A stretch of DNA of 64,000 nucleotides from Microbacterium algeriense (GTDB taxonomy: Bacteria > Actinomycetota > Actinomycetes > Actinomycetales > Microbacteriaceae): NCBI RefSeq assembly GCF_008868005.1, contig NZ_WAAO01000001.1, positions 806,001 to 870,000 on the forward strand, given 5' to 3'. A program made the translations under genes and the position numbers. The notes below the pieces were generated by a model. It was not told the origin of the DNA, searched no databases, and was given only the letters and a program-made list of their open reading frames with translations. Every line of letters begins with the position of its first letter. The stretch's first letter is position 1. This document shows positions 8,773 through 17,103 of this stretch, piece after piece.

Positions 8773-9707
8773 CGCGTCGTCCTCTTCTTTCGTGAGGGAG
8801 CGCCGGTGAGGGCGCCGTCGGTGTCGCGTCGCAGCACGGCACGCTGGTAGATCAGCGCCACCACGAGCGAGATCAGGAACAGGACGACGGCGACGGCGTT
8901 CCCGTAGCCGAAGTTGCCGGCGTTGCGCCCCTCGGAGACCATGTAGGTCGCCATGGTCGAGGTCCCGGCGGTGGAGGCGATGTACTGCCCCCAGATGATG
9001 TAGACGAGATCGAACAGCTGCAGCGAGCCGATGATCGACAGGAAGGCCCAGATCCGCAGTGTCGGCGCCAGGAGCGGGAGCGTGATGCGCCACTGGATCT
9101 GCCAGTACGACGCCCCGTCGATCGCCGCGGCCTCGTGCAGCTCCTCGGGGATCCCCTGAAGGCCGGCGAGGAAGAGGATCACCGCGAACCCGATGTACTT
9201 CCAGGTGATGATCACCATGAGGGTCCAGATGGCGATGTCCGGGTTGGAGAGCCAGTCGTTCGCGAGGAAACCGAGGCCCATCTTCTGCAGCAGGTCATTG
9301 AACGCCCCGCTGGTCTGCAGCATGAGGCTCCAGCCCGTGCCGACCACGACCTCCGAGATCACGTAGGGGACGAAGATCAGCACCCGGATCAGCGACTGTC
9401 CGCGCATCCGGCGGTTCAGGAGCAGGGCGAGAAGGATCGCCGCCGGCCCCTGGAGGATGAGCGAGAAGACGAGGATGAACCCGTTGTGGGCCAGGGCCTC
9501 GTGGAAGAGCGGGTCCTGCAGGATCGTGAGGTAGTTCTTGAGGCCGACGAAGTCCGTGGGTGGCCCGTAGCCCTGCCAGCTGAAGAATCCGTAGTAGCCC
9601 GCCATCAGCACCGGGAAGATGACGAAGGCGAGGAAGACGAGGAGGGCGGGCCCGGCCAGAAGGATCACTTCCAGCCGGGCGACCGCCTTATGCCTTGGCT
9701 GCGGCAT
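8769..9707 (-). CDS. Sugar ABC transporter permease, MalF/UgpA type
   Basis: The 312-residue product has an N-terminal helix (VILLAGPALLVFLAFVIFPV), the GLKNYL segment typical of MalF-like subunits and the EAA loop EELHEAAAIDGASYWQIQW. It forms the heterodimeric channel with the MalG-type subunit encoded next. The gene begins 20 bp inside the end of the binding-protein gene, so the two are translationally coupled; no other good ATG lies nearby. The operon reads binding protein, this gene, MalG-type permease, GH3. Confidence 0.9.
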   Translation of the reverse strand: MPQPRHKAVARLEVILLAGPALLVFLAFVIFPVLMAGYYGFFSWQGYGPPTDFVGLKNYLTILQDPLFHEALAHNGFILVFSLILQGPAAILLALLLNRRMRGQSLIRVLIFVPYVISEVVVGTGWSLMLQTSGAFNDLLQKMGLGFLANDWLSNPDIAIWTLMVIITWKYIGFAVILFLAGLQGIPEELHEAAAIDGASYWQIQWRITLPLLAPTLRIWAFLSIIGSLQLFDLVYIIWGQYIASTAGTSTMATYMVSEGRNAGNFGYGNAVAVVLFLISLVVALIYQRAVLRRDTDGALTGAPSRKKRTTR

Positions 9708-10977
9708 CCTGGACGGCCTTGACGATGTCCTCCGGGGTTCCCTGACCGGCGAGCATGTTCACGACGGCGACGTTCAGAGCGTTGCCGACGTTCTGTCCGT
9801 ACACGGTGTCCAGCCACTGCGATGCGTAGGGCGCCGCGTTGTAGGCCTCGAGGATCGACTGCAGGTACGGCTCGGTCACGGCCTCCTGCGCGACGGTGTT
9901 GACGGGCGGGGCGTTGAACGCCTTGTAGTACGCGGTCTGCACGTCGGACGTGCCCAGGTAGTTGAGGAAGTCGACGCAGGCGTCCGGTGCGTCGACCGAG
10001 CAGGAGTAGCCGTCGACGCCGCCCATCATCGATCCGGGCTCGCCGTCGCCGCCCTCGACCTCGGGGAACGGGAACCAGGCCAGGTCGGCGAGGGGCTTCT
10101 GGTCGGGCGTCAGCGATCCGATGACGCCGGGGTTCCAGGCGCCCATGAGCTCCATGCCGGCCTGGTGGTTCGCGATCAGGCCCGCCGAGCTTCCGGCGCC
10201 CTGCTGGGCCGTGGTGGTGAGGAAGCCCGCGTTGAAGGGCTCGGTGGCCGCGAACGCCTGGAGGTCCTCGCCGGCGCGCACCCAGCACTCGTCGTCGAAG
10301 TTCATCTCGTCGGCGGCCTTGGCGAGCGTGTCGGAGCTGCATTCGCGCAGCGCCAGCCAGTAGTACCAGTGCGCTGCGGGCCAGGCGTCCTTCGCGCCGA
10401 GGGCGATCGGCTCGATCCCGGCGGCCTTGAGCTTCTCGGTCGCGGCCTCGAGCTCGTCGAGCGTGGCCGGGTTCTCGGTGATGCCCGCCTGGTCGAACAG
10501 GTCCTGGCTGTAGAAGAGTCCGCCGGGGAGCACGGCGACCGGCATCGCGTAGATATTGCCGTCCAGGCTGTTGGCCGAATACGCCGCCTCGGAGATCTCC
10601 TCCTTCGCGTCGCCGGTGATCGCGTCGGTCAGGTCCTTGAGCTGGCCGGCCTTCACCATCGCCGCCATCTTGCCTCCGCCGCGCTGCAGGAAGATGTCCG
10701 GGGCATCACCGGAGTTCAGTGCGGTCTGCAGCTTGCCGTCCAGATCCTCGTTCTGAATGGACTGGATCTCGATGGTGACGCCGGGGTTCGCCTCCTCGAA
10801 GTCGGCGACGGTCTGCTCCCAGAACTCGACCCCCGGGCCGGTCGTGGAGTTGTGCCAGAGCGTCATCGTGGTGTCTCCGCCCTCCTGCGGATCGCTCGCG
10901 GTGCACCCGCTGAGTGCGAGAGCTCCGACGGCCGCGATCGCGGCCGCGCCCATCAAGGAACGCCGTGTGCTGTTCAT
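9688..10977 (-). CDS. Sugar ABC transporter substrate-binding lipoprotein
   Basis: The 429-residue protein starts MNSTRRSLMGAAAIAAVGAL followed by lipobox ALSGC, giving a lipid-anchored extracellular binding protein. The mature part (MTLWHNSTTGPGVEFWEQ; VTIEIQSIQNEDLDGKLQ; GDAPDIFLQRGGGKM) is typical of cluster B (family 1) oligosaccharide binders. It supplies the specificity of the CUT1 importer encoded downstream. Its promoter region contains a perfect LacI-type palindrome shared with the divergent regulator, so induction by the imported sugar is expected. Confidence 0.9.
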   Translation of the reverse strand: MNSTRRSLMGAAAIAAVGALALSGCTASDPQEGGDTTMTLWHNSTTGPGVEFWEQTVADFEEANPGVTIEIQSIQNEDLDGKLQTALNSGDAPDIFLQRGGGKMAAMVKAGQLKDLTDAITGDAKEEISEAAYSANSLDGNIYAMPVAVLPGGLFYSQDLFDQAGITENPATLDELEAATEKLKAAGIEPIALGAKDAWPAAHWYYWLALRECSSDTLAKAADEMNFDDECWVRAGEDLQAFAATEPFNAGFLTTTAQQGAGSSAGLIANHQAGMELMGAWNPGVIGSLTPDQKPLADLAWFPFPEVEGGDGEPGSMMGGVDGYSCSVDAPDACVDFLNYLGTSDVQTAYYKAFNAPPVNTVAQEAVTEPYLQSILEAYNAAPYASQWLDTVYGQNVGNALNVAVVNMLAGQGTPEDIVKAVQDAAAKA

Positions 10978-11058
10978 GTGATCGTTCTCCTCGTCGAGAG
11001 TTGCGCACCGCGTCTCTGCGGGCGCCGCGGCAGCAGGGAATGAGACCGCGTCGGATGC

Positions 11059-11087
11059 AGTCTGCTGAGGGGAACGGATCTCGTCAA
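11059..11087 (-). promoter_or_regulatory. Predicted sigma70-type promoter of the binding-protein/GH3 operon
   Basis: On the minus strand TTGACG (11082-11087) is separated by 17 bp from CAGACT (11059-11064), followed about 80 bp later by the binding-protein ATG. The -35 is a five-of-six match to consensus; the -10 is weak. The LacI-type palindrome lies immediately upstream of the -35. Confidence 0.4.
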
Positions 11088-11089
11088 AC

Positions 11090-11101
11090 GTTTTCGAAAA
11101 C
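11090..11101. promoter_or_regulatory. LacI-family operator palindrome between GH3 operon and its regulator
   Basis: GTTTTCGAAAAC is a perfect 12-bp palindrome with central CG, the form of LacI/CcpA-family operators; it sits inside the wider A/T-rich AAACGTTTTCGAAAACAGTT. It lies 42 bp before the LacI start and 113 bp before the binding-protein start, placed to control both. Confidence 0.65.
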
Positions 11102-11142
11102 AGTTTCCGTCCGCACCGTCGACGCCGATACGCTGGGCGACC

Positions 11143-12162
11143 ATGAGCACGCGAACCACCATCCACGACGTCGCCAAGGCGGCAGGCGTCTCGGTCTCGA
11201 CGGTCTCGAAGGCGGTCAACGGCCGCTACGGCATCGCCGACGCCACGGTCCGTCGCGTGCTCGACGTGGTGCAGGAGCTGGGGTACGAGTCGAGCCTGGT
11301 CGCCAGCAGCATGCGAGCCAGACGCACCGGGGTGATCGGGGTGCTCCTGGCCGACTTCGAGCCGTTCAGCGCCGAGATCCTCAAAGGCGTCGGGGCCGCC
11401 GTCCACGACACGGCCGTCGACCTGCTGGCGTACAGCGGATCAGGGCACGGCCAGGGGCAGGGGTGGGAGCGGCGCTCGCTCAGCCGTCTCTCCGGAACCC
11501 TCATCGACGCCGCGATCATGGTCACCCCGACGGTGGTGGGGGCATCGGCCGAGATCCCCGTGGTGGCGATCGACCCGCACACCGGACGCGCCGACCTGCC
11601 CACGGTCGAATCCGACAGCTTCGGCGGTGCGCTGACCGCCACGCGCCATCTGCTGGATCTCGGCCACCGCCGGATCAGCTTCCTCGGCGGTCGCCCCGAC
11701 CTGCGCTCCGCCGGACTGCGCGACGCGGGATATCGACGGGCGCTCTCCGACGCCGGCATCCCGATCGACCCGGCGCTCATCCGGGACGGACGGTACGAGC
11801 TGGAGACCACGAGGGAGTCGGCGCGGGTGCTCCTGGCCGGGCCATCGCGTCCGACCGCCGTGTTCGCGGCGAACGATCTCTCCGCCATCGCGGTGATCGA
11901 GGTCGCCCACGAACTGGGGCTGCGGGTGCCGGAGGATCTCTCCGTCGTCGGATTCGACGACGTGCCGGAGGCCTCACGCCGCGCCCTGCCGCTCACCACG
12001 ATCCAGCAGCCCATGCGTCGTCTGGGCGGGGTCGCTGCGGAGATGGTCTTCCGGCTCCTGGAGGGTCAGCCGGTGGAGGAGATGCATGTGACGCTGCCGA
12101 CGCGACTGGTCGTGCGGGCCACCACGGCTCCGCTCGGCGCGGGCGCGGAACGCGGGCGCTGA
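11143..12162 (+). CDS. LacI-family transcriptional regulator of the GH3 uptake operon
   Basis: The 339-residue protein has an N-terminal LacI helix-turn-helix (TIHDVAKAAGVSVSTVSKAV, then NGRYGIADATVRRVL), the hinge region MRARRTGVIGVLLADF and a periplasmic-binding-protein-like effector domain with AVFAANDLSAIAVIEVAHEL and LSVVGFDDVPEASRRALPLT near the C-terminus. It should repress the divergent binding protein-permease-GH3 operon via the palindrome at 11090 until the sugar binds. By gene order it is the counterpart of Streptomyces BxlR. Start ATG 11143. Confidence 0.9.
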   Translation: MSTRTTIHDVAKAAGVSVSTVSKAVNGRYGIADATVRRVLDVVQELGYESSLVASSMRARRTGVIGVLLADFEPFSAEILKGVGAAVHDTAVDLLAYSGSGHGQGQGWERRSLSRLSGTLIDAAIMVTPTVVGASAEIPVVAIDPHTGRADLPTVESDSFGGALTATRHLLDLGHRRISFLGGRPDLRSAGLRDAGYRRALSDAGIPIDPALIRDGRYELETTRESARVLLAGPSRPTAVFAANDLSAIAVIEVAHELGLRVPEDLSVVGFDDVPEASRRALPLTTIQQPMRRLGGVAAEMVFRLLEGQPVEEMHVTLPTRLVVRATTAPLGAGAERGR

Positions 12163-12174
12163 GCACGCGCTCGT

Positions 12175-12200
12175 GACGCGCACGCGCACGCGCACGCGGA
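12175..12200. repeat. Short ACGCGC hexamer tandem repeat
   Basis: About four copies of a 6-bp ACGCGC unit follow the LacI stop, directly before the terminator hairpin. It lies outside any gene and is a simple-sequence tract. Confidence 0.6.
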
Positions 12201-12233
12201 CAGGCTCGGCGACGCGATGCACCGCCGAGCCTG
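12201..12233. terminator. Hairpin terminator between convergent LacI and GH51 genes
   Basis: CAGGCTCGGC and its exact inverse GCCGAGCCTG form a 10-bp stem around a 13-nt loop, placed between the LacI stop (12162) and the GH51 stop (12240). No T-tract follows, as is common in high-GC actinobacteria. It could serve both strands. Confidence 0.6.
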
Positions 12234-12239
12234 TGCGGC

Positions 12240-13775
12240 TCAGGCCCGCGCCACCTCGAGCTCGATGACCGACCAGGACAGCGCCGGCAGGGTCGCCCGC
12301 ACCGCGCCGTCGAGGACCTCGGCAGCCGTGAGCGGCACCATGTGCACGCTGTCCGGCGCGGTCTCGAGGTTCGACGTGTGGCGGTCGCCACCCTCGGGCA
12401 CGGTGAGCGTCTCGGCCTGCCGCACGCGCACATCGCCGAGGCCGTGCAGGTCGATCGTCAGGTCGTTCGCCTCGTCGAGCGAGCGGTTGGCGACGAACAC
12501 CACCAGGCGGCCGGACTCCTCATCCCAGGTGGCCGCCGCATCGATCGCATCCACGCCGCCGTAGCGCTTGGTCTCGATCTGGGGAGCGGTGACCGCGAGG
12601 CGCAGGATGCGGCCGGTCGCGAGACGCGCCATGCGCTCGAAGGGCCAGAAGCTCGTCTGGCGCCAGGCCGGACCGTTCTCCTCCGAGCGGATCGGGGCGA
12701 TCACGTTCACCAGCTGCGCCTGGTTGGCGATCTTCACGCGGTCACCGTGGCGCAGGAGGCTGTTCAGCAGGGTGCCGACGACCACCGCATCCGTCACCGA
12801 GTAGGTGTCCTCGATCAGGCGGGGATGCTGGCGCCATCCGGCCTTCGCGATCTCCTTCGCCTCGACGTCGTTGTACTTCACCTGGTCCCACACGTTCCAC
12901 TCGTCGAAGGAGATGTCCACCTGCTTCGTGTGCTTGCCGGATGCCTTGACCGCATCGATCGTGGCGATGACGCCCTCGATGAACGCGTCCATGTCGACGG
13001 ACTCCGCCAGGAACGACTCCGCGTCTCCGTCGTGCTCCTGGTAGTACGCGTGCATCGAGATGAAGTCGACCTCGTCGTACGCGTGCGTGAGGACCGTGTG
13101 CTCCCAGCTGCCGAACGTGGGCATGGATCGTCCGGAGGAGCCGACAGCGACGAGCTCGATCGACGGATCGACCAGGCGCATCGCCTTGGCGGACTCCTGG
13201 GCGAGCCGGCCGTACTCGGTCGCCGTCTTGCCGCCGATCTGCCACGGACCGTCGAGCTCGTTGCCCAGGCACCACAGCTTGATGTCGAACGGCTGCTCGG
13301 CTCCGTTGCGGCGTCGCAGGTCGGACCAGTAGGTGCCGCCGGGGTGGTTGGCGTACTCGACGAGGGCGCGGGCCTCCTCGACGCCGCGAGTGCCGAGGTT
13401 CACCGCCTCCATCACCTCGACGTCCGCCTCCTTCGCCCAGGCCATGAACTCGTGCAGCCCGAACGCGTTCGTCTCGATCGTGTGCCAGGCGCCGTCGATG
13501 CGCACCGGGCGGTCCTCGACAGGGCCCACCCCGTCCTCCCAGCGGTAGCCGGAGACGAAGTTGCCGCCGGGGTAGCGGACCACGGTCGGGCCCATCTCCT
13601 TCACCAGGGCCAGCACGTCCTGCCGGAAGCCGCGCTCGTCGGCCTGCGGGTGGCCGGGCTCGTAGATGCCGGTGTAGACGCAGCGCCCCATGTGCTCGAC
13701 GAACGACCCGAAGAGTCTGCGGGGGACGTCGGCGATCGTGAAGTCGCGGTCGATGGTGATGCGGGCCTGAGACAT
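12240..13775 (-). CDS. abfA: GH51 alpha-L-arabinofuranosidase
   Basis: The 511-residue protein carries GH51 signatures: RLFGSFVEHMGRCVYTGIYE, VVRYPGGNFVSGYRWEDGVG, the acid/base Glu in WCLGNELDGPWQ near residue 175 and the nucleophile Glu in ISFDEWNVW near residue 295. It ends with the beta-sandwich (AATWDEESGRLVVFVANRS). GH51 enzymes release terminal L-arabinofuranose with retention. There is no signal peptide, so it works on imported arabino-oligosaccharides. It is the last gene of the binding protein-permease-permease operon (38 bp after the permease). The L-arabinose produced would feed araDBA in this window. Length is typical (about 500). Confidence 0.92.
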   Translation of the reverse strand: MSQARITIDRDFTIADVPRRLFGSFVEHMGRCVYTGIYEPGHPQADERGFRQDVLALVKEMGPTVVRYPGGNFVSGYRWEDGVGPVEDRPVRIDGAWHTIETNAFGLHEFMAWAKEADVEVMEAVNLGTRGVEEARALVEYANHPGGTYWSDLRRRNGAEQPFDIKLWCLGNELDGPWQIGGKTATEYGRLAQESAKAMRLVDPSIELVAVGSSGRSMPTFGSWEHTVLTHAYDEVDFISMHAYYQEHDGDAESFLAESVDMDAFIEGVIATIDAVKASGKHTKQVDISFDEWNVWDQVKYNDVEAKEIAKAGWRQHPRLIEDTYSVTDAVVVGTLLNSLLRHGDRVKIANQAQLVNVIAPIRSEENGPAWRQTSFWPFERMARLATGRILRLAVTAPQIETKRYGGVDAIDAAATWDEESGRLVVFVANRSLDEANDLTIDLHGLGDVRVRQAETLTVPEGGDRHTSNLETAPDSVHMVPLTAAEVLDGAVRATLPALSWSVIELEVARA

Positions 13776-13812
13776 TGCTCTCCTTGTGTCTGGCTCTGTG
13801 GCCGGGTGGGGA

Positions 13813-14724
13813 CTACTGACCGCCGAAGCCGCTGGTCGCGACGCCCTTGACGATCTGCTTCTGGAAGATGATGAAGATGACGATGAGTGGGAGCGCCGCG
13901 AGCACGGCCTGCGCCATGACCTGCGCGTACTGCACGCCGTAGGCGCTGATCACCGTCTGGAGACCGACCGGCAGCGTCATCAGCGTGGTGTCGTTGATCA
14001 CGAGGAACGGCCAGAGGAAGTTGTTCCACGCGCCGATGAAGACGAAGATCGCCACGGACGCCAGGATGGGGCGCGACAGCGGGAGCACGATGGACCAGAA
14101 GATGCGCAGCCGGCCGGCGCCGTCGACGCGGGCGGCGTCCTCGAGCTCGATCGGGATCGCATCGAAGAACCGCTTCAGGATGAACACCATCGCCGGGGCG
14201 ACGACCTGCGGCAGGATCAGGCCCCAGTACGTGTCGACGAGGTTGAAGGCGAGCATCTCGTAGAACAGCGGGATGATCAGCACCTGCGGCGGCACCACGA
14301 TCGAGGCGATGATCACCACGAACAGCCACTTGCGTCCGGTGAAGTCCAGGCGGGAGAAGGCGTAGGCCGCCAGCGCCGAGATCGTCAGCGTGATCAGGGT
14401 GATCGCGACCGACGTGAGCAGGCTGTTCAGCGCCCACGTGTACACGTTGCCCTGCGACAGGATCGCGGTGAAGGCCTCGATGGTGGGGCCGCTCGCGCCG
14501 ATCCAGCCCGGGTCGCCGGAGGCGGCATCCGTCTCGGTCTTGAAGGCGGTCGCGACCGCCCAGAGGAAGGGCAGCAGCCAGCCGATGGCCATCAGCGCGA
14601 GCACGATGAAGGCCACGACGCGGAGCGGGCCGAAGGGCTTCTGGCCGGGGACATGCGAGCGGCGAGGACCGCGGGCCTTCGCGGTCGTGATGGTCTCGGT
14701 GCGGGTGAGGGTGGCGGAGGACAT
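13813..14724 (-). CDS. Sugar ABC transporter permease, AraQ/MalG type
   Basis: The 303-residue product has a basic N-terminus (RGPRRSHVPGQKPFGPLRVV), six membrane segments and the EAA loop IELEDAARVDGAGRLRIFWS. It ends IVKGVATSGFGGQ like many MalG-type subunits. The ATG overlaps the stop of the upstream permease by one base. With the gene before it this builds the membrane channel for arabino-oligosaccharides, by analogy with AraNPQ of Bacillus; specificity is inferred from the GH51 gene in the same operon. Confidence 0.9.
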   Translation of the reverse strand: MSSATLTRTETITTAKARGPRRSHVPGQKPFGPLRVVAFIVLALMAIGWLLPFLWAVATAFKTETDAASGDPGWIGASGPTIEAFTAILSQGNVYTWALNSLLTSVAITLITLTISALAAYAFSRLDFTGRKWLFVVIIASIVVPPQVLIIPLFYEMLAFNLVDTYWGLILPQVVAPAMVFILKRFFDAIPIELEDAARVDGAGRLRIFWSIVLPLSRPILASVAIFVFIGAWNNFLWPFLVINDTTLMTLPVGLQTVISAYGVQYAQVMAQAVLAALPLIVIFIIFQKQIVKGVATSGFGGQ

Positions 14725-15674
14725 CACAGCTGCTGCTCCTTCTTGCCGCGCATGATCAGAGCCTGCGCGACGCCGATGATGACGATGAGGGCGAAGAACA
14801 CATAGGAGATGGCGGCCGAGTAGCCGAACCGGTAGCTCACGAAGCCGGCTTCGTAGATGTACTGCACGATCGACCGGGTGGTGTCGCTCGCGACTCCGCC
14901 GAGCATCTGGTACGCCTGGTCGAACAGCTTCAGCGAGGCGAGGATCTGGAGGATGAGGATCAGGACCGTCGCCGGCCCGAGCTGCGGGAGGGTGATGGAC
15001 CAGAACTGCCGCCACGGTCCGGCGCCGTCGAGCGACGCCGCCTCGTATTGCTGCGGCGGGATGTTCTGCATCGCCGCGAGGTACAGCAGGAAGTTGAACC
15101 CGACCGTCCACCAGACGGTGGCGATCACGATCGACAGCATGTTGGTGTCAGGGTTCTGCAGCCAGGCGATCGGCTCGAGCCCGAGCGCCTTGAGGATGTT
15201 GTTGGCCGCGCCGACCTGGGGGTTGAAGATCCAGACCCAGATCTGCGAGATCACGGTCGAGGCGAGCAGGTACGGCATGAAGAACGACAGCCGCCAGAGC
15301 CACTGCCCCGGAAGGCCGCGGTCGACGAGGGCGGCCATGACGAGCGCGATCAGCACGAGCGGCACGGTCGACAGGAGGGTGAACCACACCGTGTTGCCCA
15401 TCGACTGCCACATCTTCGGGTCGCTCAGCGCCTCGGCGTAGTTGGCGAAGCCGACGAACGCGCCGCCGGCGCCGGTGAGCGACTGGTCGGTGAAGCTCAG
15501 GATGATGCCGTGGATGATCGGCCAGACCAGGAACAGGGCGAAGGCGATCAGGAACGGGGCGAGGAAAGCCCAGCTGACCAGCTGCTCCCGGTTGCGGGAA
15601 CCCGGGCGACGGTCGCGGGGGATGGCCTTGGAACCCGTGACGATGGTGCGCGTGGAGTCGGTGGCGGCGGTCAT
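14724..15674 (-). CDS. Sugar ABC transporter permease, AraP/MalF type
   Basis: The 316-residue membrane protein has a first segment WAFLAPFLIAFALFLVWPII, then LSFTDQSLTGAGGAFVGFAN, characteristic of MalF-type subunits, and EAA loop PQQYEAASLDGAGPWRQFWS. It overlaps the binding-protein stop by 4 bp (ATGA), so the three transport genes are translationally coupled. No ATPase is encoded here, consistent with a shared MsiK-like ATPase. Confidence 0.9.
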   Translation of the reverse strand: MTAATDSTRTIVTGSKAIPRDRRPGSRNREQLVSWAFLAPFLIAFALFLVWPIIHGIILSFTDQSLTGAGGAFVGFANYAEALSDPKMWQSMGNTVWFTLLSTVPLVLIALVMAALVDRGLPGQWLWRLSFFMPYLLASTVISQIWVWIFNPQVGAANNILKALGLEPIAWLQNPDTNMLSIVIATVWWTVGFNFLLYLAAMQNIPPQQYEAASLDGAGPWRQFWSITLPQLGPATVLILILQILASLKLFDQAYQMLGGVASDTTRSIVQYIYEAGFVSYRFGYSAAISYVFFALIVIIGVAQALIMRGKKEQQL

Positions 15675-17008
15675 GATCCGAACGTCCCTTCGGGGTCTGC
15701 CGGGTTGGGCTGGCGCAGCAGGGTGTTGACCCGTTCTTCGAACCGGTCGATCGCGGCGGCGGGGTCATCGCCCGAGAGCAGGACGCCCTGCACCGCTGCA
15801 CCGAACTCGCCCTGGAAGTTCGATCCCGATCCGGTGAACCAGGCCGTCGGATCGTAGACGACGTGCTGCGCGGCCTCGGCGTAGTGCGCCTGGGGGATGA
15901 GGTCGGCGTACTCGGGAGACTCGGTCACCGGCAGATACGCCGGGATGTGACCCGCCTCGGCCCAGTCGAACGAGCCCTTCAGCATGTCCGCGACGAACCG
16001 GTAGGTCAGGTCGCGGCGCGCGGGGTCGGCGTTCGTCTGGTGCGGGAGCACGAAGGAGTGCGAGTCCGCGTAGACGGCCGGCGTGCCGTAGAGGGTCGGG
16101 ATCATCGTCGCGTCGAAGGGCAGCTCCGCTGCCTGCATCGTGCGCAGCTCCCAGACGCCGGTCATCAGCATCCCGCTCTTGCCGGTGGCGAACTCGGCGA
16201 TGGCGCTGCCGTAGTCGTTCTGCGCCGCGGCGATCTCCCCGTCCAGCAGGGTCTGCATGAAGGTGAGGGATTCGACCGCGGCATCCTTGTCGATCACGGC
16301 AGTGCCGCCGACCGGAAGCTCGATCGCGAGCCCGTGCTGCGCGTAGAGGCCGTAGAACAGCCGCCACATCTGCGCGCCGTCGCCGAGGTAGCCGTAGGAC
16401 AGCGCGTGGCCGGAGGCGGTTCCGCTCACCGTGCGCAGCTGGTCGAGGAACTCCTCGGGGGAGTTCGTCTCCTGCAGCCGGCCGTCGGAATCGAGCACGC
16501 CGGCCGCGTCGCACACGTCGGTGTTGAACATCAGGACGAAGGGATGCGCGTCGAGGGCGACGCTGTACATGTTCTCGCCCACGAATCCCTTCTCCCAGAT
16601 CGGCGTCGGGAAGGTGGAGTCGTCGACGCCGAGTTCGGCCAGCCGGTCCAGGTCCCAGGGGTCGAGCAGGCCGCCCGGCGCCCAGCCGACCGTGCGGGTG
16701 GCGTGCATGATCGCGACATCGGGTGCGCGGCCGCCGGCGCCGGCCATCGCGAGCTTCGTGTAGTACGGCGTGCCCCAGGCGAGCACGGTCGGCCGGATGC
16801 GGAACGCGGACTGCGCGCTGTTCACCTTGTCCAGCATCGACGACATCGTGACGCCGTCACCGCCGGAGAGCAGGTGCCAGAACTGCAGGGTCTGGGTCGC
16901 GGAGCCGGGGACGGCTCCGGGCGCGCAGCCGGCGAGGAGGGCCGTGCCGGCGGCGAGCGAGGCGGCAGCGAGGAACTGCCTGCGCGACAGATCGAGTGGG
17001 GGCGTCAT
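15671..17008 (-). CDS. Sugar ABC transporter substrate-binding protein, Tat lipoprotein
   Basis: The 445-residue protein begins MTPPLDLSRRQFLAAASLAA, with a twin-arginine SRRQFL motif, followed by lipobox LLAGC; it is therefore probably exported folded by Tat and lipidated. The mature domain (LQFWHLLSGGDGVTMSSML; VLAWGTPYYTKLAMAGAGG; APDVAIMHATRTVGWAPGG) is a family 1 extracellular sugar binder. It heads the operon that ends in GH51. A perfect 24-bp palindrome lies 34 bp upstream of its start, the probable binding site of the LacI protein encoded just upstream on the same strand. Confidence 0.9.
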   Translation of the reverse strand: MTPPLDLSRRQFLAAASLAAGTALLAGCAPGAVPGSATQTLQFWHLLSGGDGVTMSSMLDKVNSAQSAFRIRPTVLAWGTPYYTKLAMAGAGGRAPDVAIMHATRTVGWAPGGLLDPWDLDRLAELGVDDSTFPTPIWEKGFVGENMYSVALDAHPFVLMFNTDVCDAAGVLDSDGRLQETNSPEEFLDQLRTVSGTASGHALSYGYLGDGAQMWRLFYGLYAQHGLAIELPVGGTAVIDKDAAVESLTFMQTLLDGEIAAAQNDYGSAIAEFATGKSGMLMTGVWELRTMQAAELPFDATMIPTLYGTPAVYADSHSFVLPHQTNADPARRDLTYRFVADMLKGSFDWAEAGHIPAYLPVTESPEYADLIPQAHYAEAAQHVVYDPTAWFTGSGSNFQGEFGAAVQGVLLSGDDPAAAIDRFEERVNTLLRQPNPADPEGTFGS

Positions 17009-17042
17009 CGGTCACTCCTTCGTGACTGTGAGGTGGACGCCC

Positions 17043-17066
17043 CATCATTACATCGATGTAATGATG
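17043..17066. promoter_or_regulatory. Perfect 24-bp operator palindrome upstream of arabino-oligosaccharide operon
   Basis: The half-site CATCATTACATC is followed by its exact inverse, giving a 24-bp perfect dyad centred on CG. It lies 34 bp before the binding-protein ATG on the minus strand. TTGCGG and TAATGA are spaced 17 bp around it, so binding would occlude the -10 region. A related site with the same TACA/TGTA ends occurs at 18188 before the regulator gene. Confidence 0.7.
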
Positions 17067-17103
17067 CCCGCAAGCATGGATCTGAGGCGAGACGGGCGTG
17101 CGA

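Noticed and set aside
5546..8842. GH3 fused to an upstream 1098-residue product
   Set aside because: The extension is an out-of-frame reading of the MalG-type permease; the ATG at 7897 with the GH3 motifs is the real start.
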